Origin: an uncultured Collinsella sp.
GTDB taxonomy: Bacteria; Actinomycetota; Coriobacteriia; Coriobacteriales; Coriobacteriaceae
NCBI GenBank assembly: GCA_900545055.1
Contig: UQXP01000031.1
Location: forward strand, 1-19,614
DNA: 19,614 bases
Direction of reading: 5' to 3'
Shown here: piece after piece, positions 1 through 8,055 of the stretch
Layout of the letters: every line of letters starts with the position of its first letter
Numbering within the stretch: the stretch's first letter is position 1
The notes under the pieces: generated by a model
Database searches by the model: none
The model's input: only the letters and a program-made list of their open reading frames with translations
Told to the model about the DNA's origin: nothing
Program-made: the position numbers and the translations under genes

Positions 1-791
1 GAGTATCGCTCGACGAGATTCTCGAGATCGTCTCGACGCTCGCGGACCGAGAATCTGGTGCGCGCATCATCTGCGAATGCCACGGCGAGCGTGTGGTCCT
101 CACTGGTGACGCCGGGCGTGTGCTACCATTGCGCTTGAGTGCAGCCGAGGGCGCTGTGCTCAACCACGAACTTGAATCGTTGGGGATCGAGCCGCAGACG
201 GCAGCTCGGATTCGACATGCCCTTCTACCCGAAGAGCTCGGCTATAACCAGCGCGTCTTTGACACCGTCAACCACGGGTCGCACTGGCAGCAGCTGAGCT
301 GTGCCATTCAGGACGGCGTTCGCTGCCGCATCTCATATCGCTCGATGGACGATGCACGGCCACGCGAGCGTCTGGTCGACCCCTTGCGCATTACGGCAAA
401 CGGCGACCAAACATACCTGATTGCCTGGGACATCACAGTCGATGAGCAGCGCACCTATCGCATGGATAAAATCGAGGGACTCGCCTTGACGGAAGACTCC
501 GTCGTGCCTCACATACCGGACGTCGCATCCCTCCACGATTCCCTTGCCCGGACGCAGCGCAGCGCAAAGCTCTTGATGCCATTCGATATGGCGGAGCATC
601 TGGACTGGGCCGGCATCACCCTAATCGAGCGCGGCGGGGCAGACATGGCAACGGTAACTGTGCATTACGGCTCCGAGCGTTGGCTACTGAGCCAGGTAAT
701 CGCAGCGGGCGGAGCCATCCGCATCTTGGATGACCCCGCCCTGTCAAAGCGCCTGTGCGATATGGCAAAAACCCTCGTCTGTCCGCTTTAG
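1..791 (+). CDS. WYL-domain transcriptional regulator, 5' end missing
   Basis: The frame is open from base 3 to the TAG at 789-791, giving 262 visible residues, and it enters from beyond the left edge; the GTG at 93 is an internal valine codon, not a start. The WYL region is visible around fragment residues 107-157 (CRISYR, then TYLIAWD, then RTYRMDKI), the usual strand and Arg-rich pattern of this Sm-like ligand-sensing fold. In family members an N-terminal helix-turn-helix precedes it; that part would lie outside the window. Such proteins are DNA-binding regulators, often responsive to nucleic acid or nucleotide ligands, and some act in the DNA damage response (PafBC type). Its target is unknown. 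It ends tail-to-tail with the helicase gene, the two stops overlapping by 4 bases, with no room for a terminator. Family call is firm; subtype is not. Confidence 0.8.
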   Translation, partial: VSLDEILEIVSTLADRESGARIICECHGERVVLTGDAGRVLPLRLSAAEGAVLNHELESLGIEPQTAARIRHALLPEELGYNQRVFDTVNHGSHWQQLSCAIQDGVRCRISYRSMDDARPRERLVDPLRITANGDQTYLIAWDITVDEQRTYRMDKIEGLALTEDSVVPHIPDVASLHDSLARTQRSAKLLMPFDMAEHLDWAGITLIERGGADMATVTVHYGSERWLLSQVIAAGGAIRILDDPALSKRLCDMAKTLVCPL

Positions 792-3682
792 CGCCGCCGC
801 TCGTGGCGTGCGCGCCACAGTTGCAGATAGCGCCCGATCTGCGCCGATTCGATGCGCTGGTAGGAGCTCGTGGGCAGCGACGTTAAGAACTTCTTTCCGT
901 AGCCCTTCGTCACCAGGCGCTGGTCGGCCAGAATCAGCACGCCGCAATCGGTCGACGAGCGGATAAGGCGGCCGGCCGCCTGCTTGACCTCGAGCACCGC
1001 CTCGGGCAGCGAATAGCGCGCCCAAGCGCGGTCTTCGCGCAGGTTGCGCTCGCACGAGAGCGGGTCCGTGGGACTCGAGAACGGCAGCTTGGGAATGATG
1101 ACGCAGCGCAGCGTCTCGCCGCTGGCGTCGAACCCCTCCCAGAAGGCCTTAAGCGCAAAAAGCGATGAAGTCGGCTCGTTGATAAACCGATCGCGCAGGC
1201 GACGAGGAGATGAGTTGCGCTGCTGGCAGTTGAGCTCCAGACCCGCACGGGCCATCTTGGGCTCAACGCGGGCGTACAGGTCTTCCATGTCGCGCCGATT
1301 GGTGAACAGTGTGAGCACCGATCCGCCCATGGCAAGATGGGCGTCGACCAGCACGCGCTCGAGCGCCGTAAGATAGCTCTCGCGATCGCGCGGATCGGGG
1401 ATATCGCCCGCAACGACTACAGCCATGTTCGAATCGAAGTCGTAGCTCGAGTCCAAGTGCAGCGATGAGGATGTTGAAGCGCCGATGCGATCGAGGCCGA
1501 CCGCGTGGTTAAAGTGTTCGAAGCTTTTGGACACCGTCATGGTCGCCGAGGCAAAGATAGCCGTGTGAACCTCGGGCAGCCACTCGGTTGCCAAGGCCTC
1601 GCCAATGTCGATGCGCTCTGCGGTCATTGACTCTCCGCCGGCACGCAGCCTGCGATTGACCTGCAGCGAATACACGTAGTGTTCATCGGTGCCATCAATG
1701 ATGAGTTTGAGGTTCTCGGCCAGCTCGTGCAGGCGGCGCGAGATATCACCCAGGTCGACAACAACCTCGGGCTTGTCGGCGGCGACGGCTTGCACCAGCG
1801 CGTCGACGCTCTTGTCAGCCTGTTCCAATACGTCGATGGCAGCGTAGGCCGACTGTAAGAAATCATGCCAGTCGTCAGATTCGCGCAGCTCGGGGCCAAT
1901 CCATAGATTGGCATTGTCATAACCCCCACGGGCACGGCGGCCGAGCTCGCGAACGCCATCGAACACGTCGGCGATTGCCATGCTCGCGCGCGCAACCGTC
2001 GACGTCGCCTTGGCAGTAAGGCCCAGATAGAGCGTAGAGCCCTCGGAGGTTGCCAAATCACGGGAGACCTGGCTTAGCGCACCGGTGCTCGAGCCACCCA
2101 GGCGCTCAAACAGAACGCGTGATTCGTCCGCCGACACCACGCGCGCCCACTGACGGCGCGCCTCGCGCTCGATGGAATGGGCCTCGTCGATTACCCAATG
2201 ACGAATCGGAGGTAAAATCCTGCCCTCGGCCGCGACATTGCGGAACAGCAGGGAATGGTTGGTGACCACCACGTCGGCATGCGCTGCACGACGGCGAGCG
2301 CCGTGGACCAAACATTTATCAGGGAAAAACGGGCAGAGGCGACGAGCACACTCGCGCGAGGCCGTCGTAAAGTCGGGGCGGTTGACGCTGCGCCACCGAA
2401 TGCCGAGCGAGTCGAGGTCGCCATCGGCTGATTGGCAGACGTACGCCATAATGACCGCGACCGCCGTGAGCGTGTCCGCCGGATCGCGCTTGGTGGTAAT
2501 CTCGACCTGGCCGCGACTCATGCGCTCAAGCTTGCGCAGGCACGGATAGTGGTCATACCCCTTGAGAGCGCAAAACGACAGACCACCGTCCAGTTGCTCG
2601 GCAAGTTTTGGCAGCTCATGGTACATGAGCTGGTCGGCAAGATTGTTCGATTTGGTCGCAATACCAACCGTGATGTTGTTACGGCGCGCTGCCTCGGCAA
2701 AAGGCACCAGATAGGCCATCGATTTGCCGACGCCCGTGCCCGCCTCAATTACACGATGAGTGCCCGTGACCAGCGCATCGCGGACCTCGAGCGCCATCGC
2801 GATCTGCTCATCACGCGGCTCGTAGGTGGGATACATGCGATTGACCAGGCCACCTGGCGCATAGTCTGCCTCAATCTCCTCACGACTCGGCATCTTGAGG
2901 ACCGGCAGTTCGTCGGCGTCCACCCGATCGTCGGCGCGATCGGCCTTGAGAACGTCAGCACGAGCGGCGCTGAGAGAGAAGATAGAACCAGGGTTCTGCC
3001 CTGCCAAGAATGAGAAGATAGGACGATAGGACCAAGGCACATCCGGATGCATGTCGGCTAGGCGCGCCATGAGGCCCTGAGGCAAGTCGGTGAGCGCCAC
3101 GAGCAACACGCGCCATACGCCACACAGGGCGTCGACGTCGGCATTGGCACGGTGTGATACCGAGTCACAGCCAAACAGATCGGCCATAAAAGACAACTTG
3201 TGCGATGCCAGGCGCGGAAGCGCGATGCGCGACAGCGCCAGCGAATCGATCCAGATATCGCTCACGTTGACGCCGCCTTTGACCGACTCGATAAACGAGC
3301 GGTCGAACGTGGCGTTATGTGCGATTACCGGGCAACCACCGACAAAATCGGCGAGAGCGGCTACGGCCTCAACGGCCGACGGGGCATCTGCCACATCGGC
3401 ATTTGTAATGCTCGTGAGCTCGGTGATCTCGGCGGGAATCAGCTGCTTGGGATGCACGAAGGTATCGAAGCGGTCGACGACCTCGCGGCCCGAAAGACGG
3501 GCCGCCGAGATCTCGATCAGCTCATTGTCCTGCACCGAAAGACCTGTGGTCTCGGTATCGAGGACAATCACATCTTCCTCGATAAGGCCGAAGGACTGCG
3601 TTTTGGCGCGTTCGGCAAGCGTGGCATAGGAGTCGATGACAAACTGCGGCGTTCCTGACGAAACCGCGTCCTCGATTAGCAT
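788..3682 (-). CDS. dinG: DinG-type 3'-5' exonuclease / superfamily 2 DNA helicase
   Basis: A 964-residue protein with an N-terminal DEDDh exonuclease fused to an XPD/DinG-like helicase, as in Bacillus-type DinG. Exonuclease motifs: LDTETTGL near 41-48, AHNATFD at 121-127 and HRANADVD at 177-184. Helicase motifs: Walker A EAGTGVGKS at 313-321, DEAH box at 499-502, and a motif VI-like QAAGRLIR at 901-908. Four cysteines at 381, 445, 450 and 457 lie between Walker A and DEAH with the spacing expected of the DinG/XPD iron-sulfur cluster; this is inferred from spacing. Family role: ATP-driven unwinding or trimming of DNA or DNA-RNA structures in repair and replication-conflict resolution. The ATG at 3680-3682 lies within the end of ddl (7-base overlap), so expression is probably coupled to ddl. 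Whether the helicase is active cannot be told from sequence; Bacillus DinG is reported mainly as a nuclease. Confidence 0.9.
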   Translation of the reverse strand: MLIEDAVSSGTPQFVIDSYATLAERAKTQSFGLIEEDVIVLDTETTGLSVQDNELIEISAARLSGREVVDRFDTFVHPKQLIPAEITELTSITNADVADAPSAVEAVAALADFVGGCPVIAHNATFDRSFIESVKGGVNVSDIWIDSLALSRIALPRLASHKLSFMADLFGCDSVSHRANADVDALCGVWRVLLVALTDLPQGLMARLADMHPDVPWSYRPIFSFLAGQNPGSIFSLSAARADVLKADRADDRVDADELPVLKMPSREEIEADYAPGGLVNRMYPTYEPRDEQIAMALEVRDALVTGTHRVIEAGTGVGKSMAYLVPFAEAARRNNITVGIATKSNNLADQLMYHELPKLAEQLDGGLSFCALKGYDHYPCLRKLERMSRGQVEITTKRDPADTLTAVAVIMAYVCQSADGDLDSLGIRWRSVNRPDFTTASRECARRLCPFFPDKCLVHGARRRAAHADVVVTNHSLLFRNVAAEGRILPPIRHWVIDEAHSIEREARRQWARVVSADESRVLFERLGGSSTGALSQVSRDLATSEGSTLYLGLTAKATSTVARASMAIADVFDGVRELGRRARGGYDNANLWIGPELRESDDWHDFLQSAYAAIDVLEQADKSVDALVQAVAADKPEVVVDLGDISRRLHELAENLKLIIDGTDEHYVYSLQVNRRLRAGGESMTAERIDIGEALATEWLPEVHTAIFASATMTVSKSFEHFNHAVGLDRIGASTSSSLHLDSSYDFDSNMAVVVAGDIPDPRDRESYLTALERVLVDAHLAMGGSVLTLFTNRRDMEDLYARVEPKMARAGLELNCQQRNSSPRRLRDRFINEPTSSLFALKAFWEGFDASGETLRCVIIPKLPFSSPTDPLSCERNLREDRAWARYSLPEAVLEVKQAAGRLIRSSTDCGVLILADQRLVTKGYGKKFLTSLPTSSYQRIESAQIGRYLQLWRARHERRR

Positions 3683-4641
3683 GCAATGCCCGCTCGACGA
3701 AGGCCCATACGAATCAGGCTGTCACAGACCTGCGGGAACGTCATGTCGTCGGTGTGGCGGATCTCGTCCGGATACAGCGACGTATCGGTCATGCCGGGAA
3801 TGGTATTGGTCTCGAGGATAACGGGGCCGTCCTCACTCACGATAAAGTCGCTGCGCGAGATACCCAGGCAACCGAGGGCCTTGTGAGCAGCACAGGCAAG
3901 CTCCTGAGCGCGAGCGTAATTCTCGGGTGAAATCTGCGCCGGAATGCGATGGATGTCCGTAGGGTCGACATATTTCACGTCCAGATCGTAGAACTCGCAG
4001 TCCTCGGGTTTGCGAATCTCGACAATCGGCAGAGCGCGCACGTCGTCCTCGCCGTACACACCGACGGTGATCTCGGTACCCTCGATGCACTTCTCGACCA
4101 GCACTTTGTCGCCGTACTCAAACGCCTTGGCGATTGCTGCGGGCAGCTCGGAGGGCTCATGGACCAGGGAAATGCCATAGCTGGAACCGTTGACGGCCGG
4201 CTTCACAAAGCAGCGCTCGCCACAAACCTCGACGATATGATCGATATCGACTTCATCGCCCACCTCGAGCGCGAGGCCGGGGGCAATGGGAATGCCCGCC
4301 TTGGCGTACAGGAGCTTAGAGACCTCCTTGTCGGCACCGCAGGCGCTGGCAAGCACGCCCGAGGCCGTGTAGGGGATACCCAGGGTCTCCATGGCGCCCT
4401 GCATGGCGCCATCCTCGCCGCCGGCACCGTGCATGGCGATAAACGCCACGTCAAAGCCGCCGGTCGCCATGGTTACCATAAAATCATCGGCAGCCGTGTC
4501 GAGCAGCTCCACCGAAGTGTAGCCGGCCTCCTTCAAGGCAACCACGACGTTCTTTCCCGAATTGAGCGAGATCTCGCGCTCAGCGGAATGACCGCCCGCC
4601 AAGACCGCTACGTGCATGTTCTCTAGGCTTTTACCCGGCAT
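3676..4641 (-). CDS. ddl: D-alanine--D-alanine ligase
   Basis: A 321-residue ATP-grasp enzyme that joins two D-alanines for the peptidoglycan stem peptide in the cytoplasm. Seen: GGHSAERE at 16-23 (N-terminal substrate loop), HGAGGEDG at 71-78, the ATP-grasp segment KPAVNGSSYGIS at 147-158, the FYDLDVKY loop at 217-224 that resembles the substrate-closing loop of D-Ala-D-Ala enzymes, and ETNTIPGMT at 277-285 with the Mg-binding Glu/Asn. The length fits the shorter DdlB-like class. ATG at 4641 is chosen because GAGGAGG lies about 8 bases upstream; a second Met at residue 9 also fits family N-termini but lacks that signal. It is divergent from rlmN over 85 bases and is the first gene of a ddl-dinG unit. 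No sign of truncation or of the D-lactate/D-serine variants, though this is judged by eye. Confidence 0.95.
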   Translation of the reverse strand: MPGKSLENMHVAVLAGGHSAEREISLNSGKNVVVALKEAGYTSVELLDTAADDFMVTMATGGFDVAFIAMHGAGGEDGAMQGAMETLGIPYTASGVLASACGADKEVSKLLYAKAGIPIAPGLALEVGDEVDIDHIVEVCGERCFVKPAVNGSSYGISLVHEPSELPAAIAKAFEYGDKVLVEKCIEGTEITVGVYGEDDVRALPIVEIRKPEDCEFYDLDVKYVDPTDIHRIPAQISPENYARAQELACAAHKALGCLGISRSDFIVSEDGPVILETNTIPGMTDTSLYPDEIRHTDDMTFPQVCDSLIRMGLRRAGIAC

Positions 4642-4681
4642 GGGCAGACTCCTCCTCTATAATTTCTGCAGCTGATACCAT

Positions 4682-4711
4682 ATTGTAGCGATACCCTCTA
4701 CGTTTCCCCAA
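4682..4711 (-). promoter_or_regulatory. candidate sigma70-type promoter for ddl-dinG
   Basis: Read on the minus strand, TTGGGG (4711-4706) and TACAAT (4687-4682) are separated by 18 bases, about 40 bases ahead of the ddl start. The -10 matches 5 of 6 consensus bases but the -35 only 3 of 6. The 85-base divergent gap 4642-4726 must also hold the rlmN promoter, which I could not place. Confidence 0.35.
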
Positions 4712-4726
4712 AATCGAAAGGCTTCC

Positions 4727-5779
4727 ATGAATCCCAGGACTAAATCTCAGGACATTCGCGACTTGAGCCAAAACGATATTCGCGAGCTCGTGGCCGAGCT
4801 TGGCCAGCCCGCCTTCCGCGCGAAGCAGCTCATCGAATGGGTCTTTGAGAAGAACGTTTGTTCGTTTGACGATATGACCAACCTTCCCAAGGCTTTCCGC
4901 GAGCAGCTTAAAGAGGCTTTTGCCTTTGACACGCCGGCTGAACTCACCAAGCAGGTTTCCAAAGATGGCTCTCGCAAGTATCTGCTCGAGTACCACGACG
5001 GCGTTTCCGTCGAGACCGTCGGCATGCCCCGTCGTAACAAGCTTTCCGTCTGCGTTTCCACCCAGGCCGGTTGCGGCATGGGGTGCGCTTTTTGCGCCAC
5101 GGGCCTCAACGGCCTTAAGCGCTCGCTAACTGCCCAGGAGATCGTCGACCAGGTTTTGCACGTCTCCAACGATTTTGGAGAGCGTGCTACGAGCGTCGTC
5201 TTCATGGGCCAGGGCGAGCCGTTTGCCAACTACGACGAGGTTCTCAAGGCGCTGCGAATCCTCAACGACCCCGATGGCATCGGTATCGGCGCTCGTCACC
5301 TCACCGTCTCTACCAGCGGCGTTATTCCCGGTATTCGCAAATTTGCCGATATCCCCGAGCAGTTCACGCTTGCCGTTTCCCTGCATTCCGCCATCCAGTC
5401 GACGCGCAATAAGCTCATGCCCGGTGTTAAGAAGTACACGCTGCTTCGCCTTCACGAAGCGCTTCAGCTCTACACCGAGAAGACCGGCCGCCGCCCGACC
5501 TATGAGTATGCCATGATCGAAGGCGTCAACGATACGAATCCCGAGATGCAGGCGCTCTGCGACTTCTGCGAGGGAACGCTGTGCCACGTTAACCTCATTC
5601 AGCTTAACGACATCGAGGGTAGCCCGCTCAAGCCGTCGCCGATTCATAAGGTTGAGGATCTTCAGCGTCGTCTTGAGTCCCGTGGCATCGAGACCACGAT
5701 TCGTAACTCCCGTGGTAACGATATTGACGCCGCTTGCGGACAGCTGAAGCAGCGCTTCAAAGTTCAGAAGAACGCATAG
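4727..5779 (+). CDS. rlmN: 23S rRNA (adenine2503-C2)-methyltransferase RlmN
   Basis: A 350-residue radical-SAM methyltransferase that methylates C2 of A2503 in 23S rRNA, and in some bacteria A37 of tRNAs. The CxxxCxxC cluster motif is at C116, C120 and C123. The two cysteines of the RlmN mechanism are both present: C109, seven residues before the cluster, and C337 within DIDAACGQL near the C-terminus, the position of the methyl-carrying cysteine. MGQGEPFANYDEV near 160-172 is the usual SAM-binding GEP region. ATG at 4727 has AAAGG about 5 bases upstream. It stands alone between a divergent gap and a strong hairpin terminator. It is RlmN rather than Cfr on genomic context and overall resemblance. 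It is transcribed head-on to a leftward fork coming from the proposed origin. Confidence 0.95.
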   Translation: MNPRTKSQDIRDLSQNDIRELVAELGQPAFRAKQLIEWVFEKNVCSFDDMTNLPKAFREQLKEAFAFDTPAELTKQVSKDGSRKYLLEYHDGVSVETVGMPRRNKLSVCVSTQAGCGMGCAFCATGLNGLKRSLTAQEIVDQVLHVSNDFGERATSVVFMGQGEPFANYDEVLKALRILNDPDGIGIGARHLTVSTSGVIPGIRKFADIPEQFTLAVSLHSAIQSTRNKLMPGVKKYTLLRLHEALQLYTEKTGRRPTYEYAMIEGVNDTNPEMQALCDFCEGTLCHVNLIQLNDIEGSPLKPSPIHKVEDLQRRLESRGIETTIRNSRGNDIDAACGQLKQRFKVQKNA

Positions 5780-5797
5780 GGGAGTCGCACCCCAATA

Positions 5798-5813
5798 CGT
5801 TTCATGTGAAACA
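5798..5813. promoter_or_regulatory. degenerate parS-like site
   Basis: CGTTTCATGTGAAACA differs from the 16-base parS consensus TGTTTCACGTGAAACA at two positions (1 and 8). It lies 19 bases after the rlmN stop, just before the terminator hairpin and about 2.1 kb from the perfect parS array. It is probably a weak or auxiliary ParB site; binding is inferred. Confidence 0.5.
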
Positions 5814-5818
5814 TCGAA

Positions 5819-5859
5819 CGGCCCCGGTTGCAGGATATGCAACCGGGGCCGTTTCATTT
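5819..5859 (+). terminator. rlmN intrinsic terminator
   Basis: A perfect 14-bp GC-rich stem (5819-5832 with 5838-5851) closes a 5-base loop and is followed by TTTCATTTATT. It lies 40 bases after the rlmN stop. The T-tract is interrupted, so the stem does most of the work. Confidence 0.8.
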
Positions 5860-5904
5860 ATTGACCTCAATTTTGGACCAGCTGCTACCTTTCCCATTTT
5901 TTAC

Positions 5905-5950
5905 GGACAAAATAAGGGGCCCTTGTCTCATGAATCAGACAAGGGCCCCT
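5905..5950 (-). terminator. terminator of the rsmG-parA-parB unit
   Basis: A perfect 14-bp stem (5915-5928 with 5937-5950) and 8-base loop. Read on the minus strand it is followed by TTATTTTGT, and it lies 28 bases beyond the stop of the small membrane protein gene. It faces the rlmN terminator, so the two convergent units are separated by a hairpin each. Confidence 0.75.
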
Positions 5951-5970
5951 CAAAATATGCAGGGTAATTG

Positions 5971-5982
5971 TTAGGTACCTAA
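5971..5982. repeat. palindrome TTAGGTACCTAA, copy 1
   Basis: A perfect 12-base palindrome that includes the stop codon of the small membrane protein gene (5979-5981). The identical 12-mer, preceded by the same G, occurs again at 9475-9486. Function unknown; it could be an operator or a coincidence. Confidence 0.5.
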
Positions 5983-6233
5983 TAGCCTACATTTTCCCAT
6001 TGGTTGCTAACCCAACCTTGATTAATCTTGGGATTCTTCGTTACCTGAGCAGTACGCATGGCAACATCTTCTGTCATAACATCCATTTTCTTTTTGGAAG
6101 TATCGACGATATCTTGCGCGCCACGAAGCAAACGACCTCTAAGTTCATCGTCTGTCGCGATCTTATATCCAGCAAAGGCACCAGCTGCGATAGTCGTCGC
6201 CAATGCAATCGCTGTTAAAATCTTATTCCTCAT
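5979..6233 (-). CDS. small membrane-anchored protein downstream of parB
   Basis: An 84-residue protein. ATG at 6233 is chosen because GGAGG lies 5 bases upstream; a TTG six codons earlier would place that ribosome site inside the gene. After MRNK comes a hydrophobic Ala-rich segment at about residues 5-26, probably one membrane helix or an uncleaved signal. The rest is hydrophilic and Lys/Asp-rich with a likely amphipathic helix (about 32-58) and ends in aromatic-containing QWENVGY. The start overlaps the end of parB by 11 bases, so translation is probably coupled to parB. I do not recognise the family; it faintly resembles YtxH-like small proteins in having one helix plus a charged tail. A membrane tether or partner for the Par system is possible but only inferred from position. 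Confidence 0.75.
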   Translation of the reverse strand: MRNKILTAIALATTIAAGAFAGYKIATDDELRGRLLRGAQDIVDTSKKKMDVMTEDVAMRTAQVTKNPKINQGWVSNQWENVGY

Positions 6234-7128
6234 CTTTGCCTCCTTGATCAAACTGAATCATTTCGCAAAGAATACGAGAGAGCTCTTCCTCGTCTTTAAA
6301 CTCAATCTCAATCTTATTCTTTCCTCGCGAGCTCTTCACACGCACGTTGGTATTAAATACCTGACGAAGCACACGCGCAGCCTTTTTAAAAGACTGAGGC
6401 GTTGCAGGCCTCGGCGTCTTAGGCGTCTCTCCGGCAGAAAACAATGGAGCAAGATTTTCTGTCGCTCTTACGGAAAGGCCCTCCGCAACAACCTTCTCTG
6501 CAAGTCGAATTCGAGCATCCTCATAGGGAACTGCAAGAATCGCACGTGCATGACCAGCAGTAAGTTTGCCCTCAAAAATCATCTGCTGAACAACTTCGGG
6601 GAGATCGAGAAGGCGTAGCGAGTTTGTAATTGCAGAGCGTGACTTGCTGACTGCCCTCGACAATGCTTCCTGGGTCATACCGCTGGCATCGATAAGCTGG
6701 CGATAGCCTTTAGCCTCTTCGACGGGATTCAAATCAGAACGCTGAAGGTTTTCGATAAGAGCAAGAGCAAGCATCTCTTCATCATTAACATCTTTAATGA
6801 TGACAGGCAGCTCCTCAAGACCAGCAAGCTTTGACGCCTGGTAACGACGCTCACCAGCGATGATCTCATAGCCGTTTCCATGCTTGCGAACCAATAGCGG
6901 CTGCAAAACGCCATGTTCTTGGATTGACTCGCTCAACTCGCGAAGTTCAGTTTCGTTAAAGTGAATTCGCGGCTGGTTAGGGTTGGGAACAATATCCTCA
7001 ATAGGTAGTTTCGTTTCAGATGCAGCCTTTGAAGCGGATGCAGCCGAACCACCGGTCTCATACTCGGCCTCTGAGACCAAAGCATTGAGTCCACGTCCCA
7101 ATCCGCCACGTTTCTTTGCACTAGGCAC
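6223..7128 (-). CDS. parB: chromosome partitioning protein ParB
   Basis: A 301-residue ParB/Spo0J. The N-terminus carries the basic GLGRGLNAL stretch (9-17) that in this family stimulates ParA ATPase. The CTP-binding/CTPase domain shows GERRYQA at 92-98 and ENLQR at 126-130. A helix-turn-helix for parS recognition lies at about 148-172, then a variable Pro/Thr linker near 235-245 and a C-terminal dimerisation domain. Family role: clamps on at parS, slides using CTP, spreads, and directs origin segregation and condensin loading. The start is GTG at 7128, overlapping the parA end by 8 bases, which supports co-translation. The gene is AT-richer than those to the left and right of the par segment. 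Confidence 0.95.
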   Translation of the reverse strand: MPSAKKRGGLGRGLNALVSEAEYETGGSAASASKAASETKLPIEDIVPNPNQPRIHFNETELRELSESIQEHGVLQPLLVRKHGNGYEIIAGERRYQASKLAGLEELPVIIKDVNDEEMLALALIENLQRSDLNPVEEAKGYRQLIDASGMTQEALSRAVSKSRSAITNSLRLLDLPEVVQQMIFEGKLTAGHARAILAVPYEDARIRLAEKVVAEGLSVRATENLAPLFSAGETPKTPRPATPQSFKKAARVLRQVFNTNVRVKSSRGKNKIEIEFKDEEELSRILCEMIQFDQGGKDEE

Positions 7129-7921
7129 GCTTGATCACCTCTTTTGCAAGGTTCATATACGCTTTTGCACCCTTATTTTGAGGTGCATAGGTAATTACCG
7201 GTTCTCCAAAAGACGGAGCTTCGGAGATTTTAACCGTACGGGGGATCAGCGTTTTAAACGCCTTGTCACCAAAGTACGATTGAACCTCCTCAACAACCTG
7301 ATTCGACAGAGAAGTACGCGAGTCATACATAGTCATAAGCACGCCATAGGTGTCTAAGCCCTTATTCAGACGTGATTTGACCATCTTCATTGACTCAAGC
7401 AGCTTCGTAACGCCCTCGAGTGCATAATACTCGCACTGGATTGGAATCAAAACGCTGTCTGCTGCTGTCAAGGCGTTGATGGTAAGCAAGCCGAGCGAAG
7501 GAGGACAGTCAATGAAAATGAAATCGAACTCGTCCTGAATCGGCTCAAGCAAATCTTTGAGGCGGGTTTCACGAGCAATTGCGCTTACGAGCTCAATTTC
7601 GGCGCCTGCAAGCTGAATTGTAGCCGGAATTACGAATACCTTTTTGCAATTTGTATCAAGAACAAGCGATTCTGCCGGCACATCATTCAACAATGCATCA
7701 TAAATGCAGTGATCAAGATCTTCTTTTTCAATTCCGAATCCACTTGTGCTGTTTCCCTGCGGATCAAAATCGACAATCAGAGTCTTACGACCCTGTTCAC
7801 CCAGTGCTGCTGCAAGGTTTACAGCCGTCGTTGACTTACCGACGCCGCCTTTTTGATTGATGATTGCAATGATACGCGTGTCTTTTGCGCTCTTAGAACG
7901 CTTAACGTCGCGAAATCCCAC
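7121..7921 (-). CDS. parA: chromosome partitioning ATPase ParA
   Basis: A 266-residue Soj/ParA ATPase. The deviant Walker A KGGVGKST is at 24-31, the Walker A' segment VDFDPQGNST is at about 50-59, and FIDCPPSLG holds the Walker B. Family role: ATP-bound dimers coat the nucleoid and are released by ParB-parS, pulling origins apart; in some bacteria it also modulates DnaA. The start is GTG at 7921, with AGGAGG about 4 bases upstream. The 134 bases ahead of it carry three perfect parS sites, the nearest 39 bases upstream, so ParB could influence parAB transcription. A TTGACA close to the start has no usable -10, and I could not place a promoter; read-through from rsmG is likely. Confidence 0.96.
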   Translation of the reverse strand: MGFRDVKRSKSAKDTRIIAIINQKGGVGKSTTAVNLAAALGEQGRKTLIVDFDPQGNSTSGFGIEKEDLDHCIYDALLNDVPAESLVLDTNCKKVFVIPATIQLAGAEIELVSAIARETRLKDLLEPIQDEFDFIFIDCPPSLGLLTINALTAADSVLIPIQCEYYALEGVTKLLESMKMVKSRLNKGLDTYGVLMTMYDSRTSLSNQVVEEVQSYFGDKAFKTLIPRTVKISEAPSFGEPVITYAPQNKGAKAYMNLAKEVIKRA

Positions 7922-7960
7922 GGTCCCTCCTGGTGTGTATTAAAGCTGTCAAACGGAGGA

Positions 7961-7976
7961 TGTTTCACGTGAAACA
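7961..7976. promoter_or_regulatory. parS site 1
   Basis: Perfect match to the bacterial parS 16-mer TGTTTCACGTGAAACA, a ParB loading site. It is the member of the array closest to parA. Confidence 0.95.
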
Positions 7977-7999
7977 TTCCGATTCGATATCAACCGCCA

Positions 8000-8015
8000 T
8001 GTTTCACGTGAAACA
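8000..8015. promoter_or_regulatory. parS site 2
   Basis: Perfect parS 16-mer, starting 39 bases after site 1 with a 23-base unrelated spacer between them. Confidence 0.95.
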
Positions 8016-8038
8016 CTGCAAGTTGTTAGTATCCATTA

Positions 8039-8054
8039 TGTTTCACGTGAAACA
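8039..8054. promoter_or_regulatory. parS site 3
   Basis: Perfect parS 16-mer, again 39 bases from the previous site and ending 1 base from the rsmG stop codon. The spacer is once more exactly 23 bases and of different sequence. Confidence 0.95.
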
Positions 8055-8055
8055 T

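Noticed and set aside
4658..4663. TATAAT on the plus strand as the rlmN -10
   Set aside because: It has no -35-like hexamer at 16-18 bases upstream and would give an unplaced start over the ddl ribosome site; kept out of the features.
7947..7952. TTGACA on the minus strand as the -35 of a parA promoter
   Set aside because: At 16-18 bases downstream lies GAGGGA-like sequence that belongs to the ribosome site; no -10 is possible before the start codon.
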